Assembly: GCA_018376445.1 (NCBI GenBank)
Contig: JAHABL010000001.1
Location: 62,001 to 126,000 of the forward strand
Length of the DNA: 64,000 bases
Source: Mycobacteriales bacterium
Lineage (GTDB): Bacteria > Actinomycetota > Actinomycetes > Mycobacteriales > Mycobacteriaceae
Reading direction: 5' to 3'
The notes under the pieces were generated by a model. That model searched no databases and was not told the DNA's origin. It saw only the letters and a program-made list of their open reading frames with translations. This document shows positions 31,762-39,097 of the stretch, piece after piece (positions within the stretch are counted from its first letter, which is position 1; every line of letters begins with the position of its first letter). Position numbers and translations under genes: made by a program.

Positions 31762-33702
31762 ATGAGTGCACCCATATCAGCAGACCCAGAAGAGCGTAAC
31801 GGCGGCCGTGCGAACCGCCTCCCGCAAGCTCACAACACGTGGCCCACTGTGGCCCTCATCGTGTTGGTCGTTTTGGCTGCCTTCGCCACCATCGTCATGC
31901 TGGTGACGGACTCTAGCGTGTGGCTGCGGGTCGCCATCGGCGTTGCCCTGTGGGCAGCCGTGTTGGGTGCCTTTCTCATCATGTACTACCAGCGTCGCGC
32001 TAACCAGTTCACCTCCCGCAACGGTCTTCTCGCCGAGGACTATCAGCGGGCGCTACAGCGTGAACTGGACAAACACGATGAGCTGGAGAAGAAGCGTCGC
32101 GCAGAAAGTGAAGAGTCCGCGCGGGAAGAACTCGAGCAACTCCGTCAGGAACTCACGGCACTCCGCATCTCTCTGGCGCAGCTCTTCGGCCCCGACTTTG
32201 AAGACCAACTGGCCATTGGGGACGGCCAAGAGGGCTACTACTTCGACGGCTACTACGACTACCCGGACTACGGCTATGACGCCGACTTTGAATACGGGGA
32301 CTACAACGACCGCGGGTACCGCGACGATGGGGTGACGGAAGCCGAGGTCGTTCACGATGCCCAGGTAGTGTCCGAAACGCGCGAAGCCGCCACCGACCCC
32401 GCCGCCAGCTCTGCCATGGTCCGCGAGCAGCAGCGGGATAGCCAGGCTGCCGCCGCAGCTGCCCGTGCTGCGGCGGAAGAACGCCGCGTTGAGCAACTCC
32501 GCCAGGAGGAAGAAGCCCGCATTGCGTCCGAAGCCCGCCGCGCAGAGGAAGCCCGTAAGGCGGAACAGGCCGAGGTTGCTCGCCGGGATGCGGAAGAACG
32601 GCGGCGGGAAGCCGAGCGGAAAGCCGCCGAGGAGCAGAAGGCCGCCGAGGCCCGCCGCGCAGAGGAAGCCCGCCTGGCAGCCGAGAAGCGTCGGGCGGAA
32701 GAGGCCCGTAAGGCCGAGGAAGCCCGCCAGGCTGCGGAACTGCGTCGCCGACAGGAAGAGGAGCGCCTCGCCGCTGCCCGCCAAGCCGAAGAGGCCAAGC
32801 AGGCGGCAGAACGTGCCGCCGTGGAAAAGGCGGCGGCCGCTCGTCGTGCCCAAGCTGCCGAGGCTGCCCGCCGGGCGGAGGAAGAGCAGCGTGCATTGGC
32901 TGCCCGCCAGGCGGAGGAAGAACGCCGTCAGGCCCTCTACCGGGAGCGTGCCGAGCAGGCCTTCCGGGCTAGTGGCACTGCCGCCTCATACCCCAGTGGT
33001 GGCTCCTCCCATGCTGCCGCTTCCTCCCATGCTGCGGCCAGCTCTCGGGATGCGAATACCAGCACTACCGAATACACCCCGCGCCGGGCGCGCCGGGCAG
33101 CCGAGGAATCCTCCTCAAATGCTGTCTTCCCCAGCTTCGGGCTGGGTGCTACTGGTGGCGCAGCTGCCGCTGCTGCCTCTACGGGCACCGGCTCCCACAG
33201 CTCCCACAGCAGTGACTCCCACACCCCCCGCCGGTTGGCCGGCAACGCCTCCTATACGCCTCCCACAACGCGTAGTAGCCATGCGGCGGAGAGTGGCGCA
33301 GCCTCCACTGGTCTCACGTCCAGCCGGGCTGCCTCTGGTCGCCGCGCTGCCGACGCCGCCACTCCAGCCGCTGCCGCCCCAGCAACTGAATCGGCTCAGC
33401 CCGCCCGCCGGAAGCGCGATGGGTGGCCGGACTTCTCCACCCAATTCGAAGCCCCGGAAGCTCCGGATATCGACTGGTCTGCTTTGACGGTGGATCCCTT
33501 CGCCGCGAAGCAAACCAGTGCCACCAGCAACACCGGCGCACAGAGTTCTGCCGGGCACACCTCCGCCGGGCAGGGGACGCGTACGTCCGGGCATTCCGCC
33601 CCCACTGCTGGCGGTGGCCGCCGTGCCACCGAAGAGCAGGGGTCGCACACCTCGGGCCTCAGCTTGGCAGATATTATGAAACGACTGGAGCAGAACAAGT
33701 AG
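31762..33702 (+). CDS. TolA-like coiled-coil membrane protein, Rv3604c/DUF6779-like
   Basis: A 646-residue protein. Two membrane helices near residues 28-75 are followed by a short charged helix, then an acidic, tyrosine-rich patch (about residues 150-190), then roughly 170 residues of nearly uninterrupted Ala/Glu/Arg helix with repeats such as EEARKAEEAR, then a Ser/Thr/Ala/His-rich disordered section and a short amphipathic C-terminus (LSLADIMKRLEQNK). Position after the DUF3180 gene and the twin-helix N-terminus match Rv3604c. The long single-helix region is typical of structural or spanning proteins. No enzymatic motif. Function unknown. Confidence 0.8.
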   Translation: MSAPISADPEERNGGRANRLPQAHNTWPTVALIVLVVLAAFATIVMLVTDSSVWLRVAIGVALWAAVLGAFLIMYYQRRANQFTSRNGLLAEDYQRALQRELDKHDELEKKRRAESEESAREELEQLRQELTALRISLAQLFGPDFEDQLAIGDGQEGYYFDGYYDYPDYGYDADFEYGDYNDRGYRDDGVTEAEVVHDAQVVSETREAATDPAASSAMVREQQRDSQAAAAAARAAAEERRVEQLRQEEEARIASEARRAEEARKAEQAEVARRDAEERRREAERKAAEEQKAAEARRAEEARLAAEKRRAEEARKAEEARQAAELRRRQEEERLAAARQAEEAKQAAERAAVEKAAAARRAQAAEAARRAEEEQRALAARQAEEERRQALYRERAEQAFRASGTAASYPSGGSSHAAASSHAAASSRDANTSTTEYTPRRARRAAEESSSNAVFPSFGLGATGGAAAAAASTGTGSHSSHSSDSHTPRRLAGNASYTPPTTRSSHAAESGAASTGLTSSRAASGRRAADAATPAAAAPATESAQPARRKRDGWPDFSTQFEAPEAPDIDWSALTVDPFAAKQTSATSNTGAQSSAGHTSAGQGTRTSGHSAPTAGGGRRATEEQGSHTSGLSLADIMKRLEQNK

Positions 33703-34551
33703 ATGCGCTCTAACCCCGGATACCACCCAGGCTCCGTCACCCGCCACACCAGCCCCGACACCATTGCCCAGGTGGCCCGGGCGCTCCACGCCACCAGCCG
33801 TCAGCTCATCCTCGTCCCCACCCGTGGAGGACTACACCGCGGGCATATCGGCATCATTGATACGGCTGCCCGCGTCCCCGGAAGCATCCTCGTCGTCACC
33901 TCCGTATGCTCGGACAACAGCCACTTGGGCCAGATCGAGCACGATGGAGAGGTGCTGCAGAATCTTCCTGGCTGCCCGGCACCCCTCTTCTTTGCTCCTG
34001 CCTGGGAAGCCCTCTTTCCACACGGCCTCCGCACTCTCGTCACCCCCCAGGATCCGACGGTGACAGTACCCGCCCCACCCGGGCTGGCGGAGTCCCTCAC
34101 TGTGCACGCAGCGCTCCTCTCCTTGCTGCGGCCAGCTCGCATGTTTGTGGGGGAGCGGGACTTCTACCAGCTGGTCACCCTCCGCCATCTTGTCAAAGAC
34201 CTCTCCCTCCCCACCGCCGTCACCGGTGTCAATACGCTGCGCGACAGCAACGGCATGGCGATCAGCCGCGAGAATAAAGACCCGCGGATGGCCCCGGCCC
34301 TGGCCCTCTCTGCCGCACTAGTGGCTGGCGCTCATGCGGTGCGGGAGGGGACAGCCGGCGTGCTGGCAGCGGCTGAAGCCGTGTTGGCGGCCGAACCTGG
34401 GTTGTCTCATCCGCAGGTGGCGCTCACGGACTACGATCTTGGCCCGGCTCCCGCCGAAGGGGACGCCCGGCTGCTGGTGTCTGCCTATCTGGCGGATGGT
34501 ACCTTCTGTCATGACAATATTGGTCTCTTACTCGCCACTTCACAGGAGTAA
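33703..34551 (+). CDS. divergent PanC-like pantothenate synthetase homologue
   Basis: A 282-residue protein with the fold and motif order of pantoate-beta-alanine ligase, located where panC sits in mycobacteria. The nucleotidylyl HxGH motif is intact (HRGH, residues 45-48). Several substrate-site motifs are altered: PTMG is PTRG (Arg41 for Met), the NPTQF pantoate-binding segment is replaced by CSDNSHL, GEKDY is GERDF, and MSSRN is ISREN. These changes hit residues that bind pantoate and ATP in characterised enzymes, so activity or specificity may differ. Neither panD nor a DUF2520 gene accompanies it. It starts at the base after the previous stop codon. Confidence 0.75.
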   Translation: MRSNPGYHPGSVTRHTSPDTIAQVARALHATSRQLILVPTRGGLHRGHIGIIDTAARVPGSILVVTSVCSDNSHLGQIEHDGEVLQNLPGCPAPLFFAPAWEALFPHGLRTLVTPQDPTVTVPAPPGLAESLTVHAALLSLLRPARMFVGERDFYQLVTLRHLVKDLSLPTAVTGVNTLRDSNGMAISRENKDPRMAPALALSAALVAGAHAVREGTAGVLAAAEAVLAAEPGLSHPQVALTDYDLGPAPAEGDARLLVSAYLADGTFCHDNIGLLLATSQE

Positions 34552-34571
34552 CGACTCACAGGAGTAACGAC
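34540..34571 (+). repeat. 16-bp tandem duplication carrying the ribosome-binding site
   Basis: TCACAGGAGTAACGAC occurs twice without a gap (34540-34555, 34556-34571). The first copy contains the panC-like stop codon and an AGGAG; the second supplies the AGGAG used by the mycolyltransferase ATG at 34573. Confidence 0.9.
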
Positions 34572-34572
34572 A

Positions 34573-35658
34573 ATGACGACGCCTTCTCCCCGGCTGCTGA
34601 GCGGCACACTAGCAGCACTGTTGCTCGCCTCTGGTGTCCTTATCCCCTCTGCAGTGCCGTCTGCTACTGCAGTGGAGCATGAGCCGAATGGCTCAGTGAA
34701 CGAACCCTACCCGAAAGTGCCCGTGGGGGTGCCGTTGGTGGGGAACCAGTACACCGCTCACCGCAGCTACCTCCGCCCCGGCTGCCGTTGGGATGTGTTC
34801 GGCCGTGGCCTGCAGCACTGCCAGGTGTATTCGCGGGCGATGAAACAGTCGATCCCGGTGGAGATTCTTCCCGCCAAGACGGCCGGTAACCCGCGCATCA
34901 TCATGGCGTTGGATGGGCTGAATGACAATAACAAACACAATGGCTTTGTTTTCGCCGGCAATATGCAGGCCCGCTTGGTGAACTACGACGTCACCTTGGT
35001 TGCCCCGATCTCGGGGGATTATGCGGCGGGAACCTACTACACGGATTATGTGGCACCGATGGATAGCGGAAAGAACCTCCGCTGGGAGACCTTCCTGGTG
35101 CGAGAACTACCCGCCTACCTGGAGTGGAACTTCCAGGTTCCAAACCGGCGTAAGTCGACGGCACTGGTAGGGCTGTCGATGGGGTCGGTGGGAATTTTGA
35201 ACCTTGCCCAGCGGTTCCCGCAGCGCTACACCGCGGTGAATGCCATGAGTGGCTTCTATACCTTGTCGCGGCCTTTGCGGGCGGGGGTGCTGGCGGTTGG
35301 CAGCCAGATGGTGGGCTACCAGCCGCGCCGCATGTGGGGTCCCTGGCCCACTGGCCAGTGGAGGGCGCACGACCCGTCTCTTAACATCACGAGGTACACC
35401 ATGCCCGTGCGTGCGTCGTGCGGTAATGGCACGTCTCTGACGGGGGTGGAGCCACCACCTTTCGCAGTGGTCGCCGAGGTAGCCTCGCACGTGGATACAG
35501 AGGACTTCCAGAAGATGGTGGCGTTTGCGCCGAACCGGAAGAACTTCACTTTCCGTATTGCAAACAAAGGGGCCCACAACTGGGCGTTCTGGGAGGATGA
35601 CCTGTACCACCACGGTGGTTTTACGTTCCTGCTGCGGAGTTTGGGGCTGCTCCGATAG
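34573..35658 (+). CDS. antigen 85-type mycolyltransferase / esterase
   Basis: A 361-residue secreted alpha/beta-hydrolase of the esterase D/antigen 85 family, which transfers mycolyl groups between trehalose monomycolate, trehalose and arabinogalactan in the envelope. A signal peptide ends near residue 33. The nucleophile elbow is GLSMGS with Ser202, and the histidine lies in GAHNWAFW near residue 340, closely matching corynebacterial mycolyltransferases; FLVRELPAYLEWNF precedes the elbow as in that family. This is the main evidence in the window for a mycolic-acid envelope. It follows the panC-like gene by 21 bases through a duplicated ribosome-binding site and ends at a bidirectional terminator. 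Confidence 0.88.
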   Translation: MTTPSPRLLSGTLAALLLASGVLIPSAVPSATAVEHEPNGSVNEPYPKVPVGVPLVGNQYTAHRSYLRPGCRWDVFGRGLQHCQVYSRAMKQSIPVEILPAKTAGNPRIIMALDGLNDNNKHNGFVFAGNMQARLVNYDVTLVAPISGDYAAGTYYTDYVAPMDSGKNLRWETFLVRELPAYLEWNFQVPNRRKSTALVGLSMGSVGILNLAQRFPQRYTAVNAMSGFYTLSRPLRAGVLAVGSQMVGYQPRRMWGPWPTGQWRAHDPSLNITRYTMPVRASCGNGTSLTGVEPPPFAVVAEVASHVDTEDFQKMVAFAPNRKNFTFRIANKGAHNWAFWEDDLYHHGGFTFLLRSLGLLR

Positions 35659-35667
35659 TCGTCACTA

Positions 35668-35719
35668 ACACTAAAAGCGGCCTGCCATCAGCAAGGGTGG
35701 GGCAGGCCGCCTTTAGTGT
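35668..35719. terminator. bidirectional terminator
   Basis: A 19-base arm (35668-35686) pairs with 35701-35719 with a single mismatch; the outer A-run and T-run make it functional in both directions between the convergent mycolyltransferase and antiporter genes. Confidence 0.85.
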
Positions 35720-35758
35720 GGTGTTTGACGGTCTGAGCAGGTGCTCAGTTCTGTAGTG

Positions 35759-37261
35759 TTACAGGTTGCTCGGCGGGGTGCCGAGGTCTTCGGTAGCAGC
35801 CTCGAGCTTGGCGGCACGGGCCGCGTCACGCTTGGCATGGGAGTTAGCCAGAATGACCTTCTCCTTACGGTGCACCAGCGCCAACAGGACAATGGACAGC
35901 ACTGCACAAACCACCAGGAACACGAAGGCGGCGTGCCAGCCGAGGTGCTGGGCGATGGCGCCAACACCGGTGGAGGCCATGGTAGCACCCAGCACGTAGC
36001 CGAAGAGGCCGGTGAAGCCTGCGGCGGTGCCGGCAATGTGAGTGGGGGAAAGATCCAGTGCCTGCAGACCAATCAGCATGACGGGGCCGTAGATGAGGCC
36101 GCCGGCGAGAGCCAGGGCGGTCCAGGAGACCCACATTGGGGTGTCGGTGGGGGGCAGCCAGTACAACAGGACAGCGAGGATAACGCCGGCCATGAAGACA
36201 ATGCCAGTGATGGAGCGGTGACCCTTGAAGACGCGGTCGGAGACCCAACCACAGATCAGGGTGCCCACGATGCCAGCGATCTCGAAGATGGAGAAGCCGG
36301 CGATGCCTTCACCCACGGAGCCGCCGCGCACTTGCACGAGGTAGAGCGGCGCCCAGGAGACGATGCCGTAGCGGAGGGTGTAGACGAAAACGTTCGCTAG
36401 CGCCAGGAACACCATGGTGGGGTTGCGAAGGATGTGGCGGCGGATCGTTTGCCAGGTGGACTCGGAACGGTCAGCTTCGTCGATCTCCACCGGGGCGGGG
36501 TCGTTGTGGTACTCCTCAATGGAGGGGAGGCCCATTGACTGCGGGTTGTCGCGCACCAGGAAGAAGGTGATGATGGCGAGCACAAAGCAGATGACGGCGG
36601 GGAACCAGAAGGCGGATGCCCAGTTGTTATGACCGAAGTGGTCGAGGGCGAAGGCTACAAGCACACCGGAGAGGGCGCCACCAACGTTGTGGGCTACATT
36701 CCAAATTGCCATCTTTCCACCACGCTCGGAGGTGGAGAACCAGTGGACCATGACGCGGCCGGAAGGCGGCCAGCCCATGCCCTGGAAGATGCCGTTCACT
36801 GTCATGAGAATGGCGAAGATACTCACCGAGATGGTGGCACCAGCGGAGAGGCTGATGAGAACGTTGGTGAGGCCCGACAGGATGAGGCCGAGCGGCATGA
36901 AGTAGCGAGCGTTCGCGCGGTCACTGATGGTGGCGGCGAAGAACTTGGAAAGACCGTAGGCCACGAGGAGGCAGTTGGCGATAATGCCGATATCGGTCTT
37001 GGAGAGGCCATTCTCGTACAGAATGTTGGAGACGAGGCTGACGTTGTTGCGGATCAGATAGAAGGAGGCGTAGCCAATGAAGATACCGATGAACACTTGG
37101 AAGCGCAGGCGCGGGTAGAGTTTATCGATTTCTTCCTTGGGTAGCAGCTGCTTGGGCTGGGGTGCCCGCAGCCAGCGTGGGAGCCGGGACTTGGGCTCAC
37201 CTTTCATTTCGGCTGCGGTGGAATCCACGGCAGCATTCTTATCACATTCGGAAGTAGTCAC
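35759..37261 (-). CDS. organophosphate:phosphate antiporter, GlpT/UhpT type
   Basis: A 500-residue MFS transporter of the OPA family, exchanging glycerol-3-phosphate or hexose phosphates for phosphate. The family signature GMGWPPSGRVMVHWFSTSE and the following IWNVAHNVGGA match GlpT closely. Twelve membrane helices are evident. The N-terminal 50 residues are hydrophilic. The start is GTG at 37261, 6 bases after TAGACA; no Shine-Dalgarno is properly spaced. It would supply glycerol phosphate released from lipids, a reasonable partner to the many secreted lipases, but substrate preference between GlpT and UhpT types cannot be settled by eye. Confidence 0.88.
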   Translation of the reverse strand: MTTSECDKNAAVDSTAAEMKGEPKSRLPRWLRAPQPKQLLPKEEIDKLYPRLRFQVFIGIFIGYASFYLIRNNVSLVSNILYENGLSKTDIGIIANCLLVAYGLSKFFAATISDRANARYFMPLGLILSGLTNVLISLSAGATISVSIFAILMTVNGIFQGMGWPPSGRVMVHWFSTSERGGKMAIWNVAHNVGGALSGVLVAFALDHFGHNNWASAFWFPAVICFVLAIITFFLVRDNPQSMGLPSIEEYHNDPAPVEIDEADRSESTWQTIRRHILRNPTMVFLALANVFVYTLRYGIVSWAPLYLVQVRGGSVGEGIAGFSIFEIAGIVGTLICGWVSDRVFKGHRSITGIVFMAGVILAVLLYWLPPTDTPMWVSWTALALAGGLIYGPVMLIGLQALDLSPTHIAGTAAGFTGLFGYVLGATMASTGVGAIAQHLGWHAAFVFLVVCAVLSIVLLALVHRKEKVILANSHAKRDAARAAKLEAATEDLGTPPSNL

Positions 37262-37273
37262 CCCTTATGTCTA
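37262..37273 (-). promoter_or_regulatory. -10 box for leaderless antiporter gene
   Basis: On the minus strand TAGACA (37273-37268) lies 6 bases before the GTG at 37261. Confidence 0.35.
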
Positions 37274-37391
37274 CCGTATGAGCACCATCTTTCTATAACC
37301 CTATTAACAGGAATTGCCTAAGCTTTTGTACAGGTTATACAGGCGGTAACCACCGCAGCATCTCCAGATTCGTCTAGCTGCAAAAAGGCAC

Positions 37392-37404
37392 TATTCTAGA
37401 GAAC
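37392..37404 (+). promoter_or_regulatory. -10 box for leaderless lysS
   Basis: TATTCT at 37392-37397 is 7 bases before the GTG at 37405; the intervening bases AGAGAAC contain no Shine-Dalgarno. Confidence 0.5.
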
Positions 37405-39048
37405 GTGACTGATCTCAAGAAAACCTCGCAGGGCGCAACCGCCGCTGCTGCAGCCTCCTCCGCTTCCGATGACGACAAGTCCCCCGAACAAGTCCGCATC
37501 CGCAAGGACAAGCGGCTGCGTTTGTTGGAAGAGGCCGCCCAGGGTCATGAGGATCGCCACCCCTACCCAGTAGTGGTGCCGCGGACCCACACGCTGCGCG
37601 AGATCATCGACAATACTGACTATGACACCCTCGGTAATGGTGACGAGTCCACTGATATCGTCACGATCGCGGGTCGAGTGCTCTTTGTTCGCAATACTGG
37701 CAAGCTGTGCTTTGCCCGCCTGCAGGAAGGTGTCACGAACGACACCGCCGCCACCACTGCGCTGGGAGAGGCTGCCCAGTTGCAGGTGATGCTGTCACTG
37801 TCTGAGGTGGGGGAGGATGCACTGGCCGCGTGGAAGGCCGATGTGGACTTGGGCGATTTCGTCTATGTGACGGGTCGTGTCTGCCGCTCGAAACGTGGCG
37901 AGCTTTCTGTGATGGCCACTCATTGGGCGATGGCGTCGAAGGCACTGCGCCCGCTGCCGGTGGCGCACAAGGAGATGAGTGAGGACACCCGGATTCGTCA
38001 CCGGTATACCGACCTCATCATGCGCGAAGAGGCCCGGAAGAACGCCATTGTGCGTATTAAGGTGGTGCGTGCGCTGCGGCACGCACTGGAGCGTCGCGGC
38101 TTCCTGGAGGTGGAGACTCCGATGCTGCAGACGCTGCATGGTGGTGCTGCCGCCCGCCCGTTCGTCACCCACTCCAATGCACTGGACATTGACCTTTACC
38201 TGCGTATTGCTCCGGAACTGTATCTGAAGCGCTGTATTGTGGGCGGTTTGGACCGGGTGTTTGAGATCAACCGTAACTTCCGTAATGAGGGCGTGGACTC
38301 CTCGCACAGTCCCGAGTTCGCCATGCTGGAGACCTACCAGGCCTACGGCACTTATGACGATGCCGCTGTGATGATGCGAGAAATGATCCAGGAGATTGCC
38401 CTGGAGGTGTTTGGCTCCACCACCGTCACCCTGGCAGATGGCAGTGAGTACGACTTTGGCGGCGACAGCTGGAAGACCATCGAGATGTACCCGTCTCTTA
38501 ACGAGGCGCTGCACCGCAAATTCCCGGAGACGATCGGGCTGGAGGTGACGGTGGATACGTCCGTGGAGGAGCTGCAAGACATTGCCAGCGTCATCGGCCT
38601 AGAAGTACCCCAGGATGCTGGCTGGCTGCACGGCAAGCTGGTAGAAGAGATTTGGGAGAACCTTTGTGAGGACCAGCTGGAGGGCCCCATTTTTGTGCGG
38701 GACTTCCCGGTGGAAACCTCCCCGCTGACCCGCGACCACCGCTCCAAGCGGGGTGTGACGGAGAAGTGGGATCTCTACGTGCGCGGCTTCGAGCTGGCCA
38801 CCGCCTACTCCGAGCTGGTGGACCCGGTGATTCAGCGGCAGCGTTTCGAGGATCAGGCGCGTTTGGCCGCCGCCGGTGACGACGAGGCCATGGTGCTCGA
38901 TGAGGACTTCCTGGAGGCTATGGAGCAGGGTATGCCCCCGGCCTGTGGTACCGGTATGGGTATTGACCGCCTGCTGATGGCACTTACCGGCCTGGGTATC
39001 CGCGAGACGGTGCTCTATCCGATGGTGAAGCCCCAGCAGTCCAAGTAG
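37405..39048 (+). CDS. lysS: lysyl-tRNA synthetase, class II
   Basis: A 547-residue class II enzyme charging tRNA-Lys. An N-terminal Ala/Ser-rich extension of about 25 residues precedes the OB-fold anticodon-binding domain (IVTIAGRVLFVRNTGKLCFARLQ). Class II motifs are visible: motif 2 FRNEGVDSSHSPEF and motif 3 GTGMGIDRLLMALTG near the C-terminus. GTG start at 37405, probably leaderless. In mycobacteria lsr2 and clpC follow lysS; here an FMN-dependent reductase on the opposite strand intervenes. Confidence 0.96.
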   Translation: MTDLKKTSQGATAAAAASSASDDDKSPEQVRIRKDKRLRLLEEAAQGHEDRHPYPVVVPRTHTLREIIDNTDYDTLGNGDESTDIVTIAGRVLFVRNTGKLCFARLQEGVTNDTAATTALGEAAQLQVMLSLSEVGEDALAAWKADVDLGDFVYVTGRVCRSKRGELSVMATHWAMASKALRPLPVAHKEMSEDTRIRHRYTDLIMREEARKNAIVRIKVVRALRHALERRGFLEVETPMLQTLHGGAAARPFVTHSNALDIDLYLRIAPELYLKRCIVGGLDRVFEINRNFRNEGVDSSHSPEFAMLETYQAYGTYDDAAVMMREMIQEIALEVFGSTTVTLADGSEYDFGGDSWKTIEMYPSLNEALHRKFPETIGLEVTVDTSVEELQDIASVIGLEVPQDAGWLHGKLVEEIWENLCEDQLEGPIFVRDFPVETSPLTRDHRSKRGVTEKWDLYVRGFELATAYSELVDPVIQRQRFEDQARLAAAGDDEAMVLDEDFLEAMEQGMPPACGTGMGIDRLLMALTGLGIRETVLYPMVKPQQSK

Positions 39049-39097
39049 ACTCGGTAGCTTCCGCCAGCCATGCTCAGCCGTTTTACGGGCAGCTGTA

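Noticed and set aside
32465..33487. 340-residue Arg/Pro-rich frame within the coiled-coil gene
   Set aside because: A frame-shifted reading of the repetitive Ala/Glu/Arg codons; it lacks a ribosome-binding site and the real frame is continuous.
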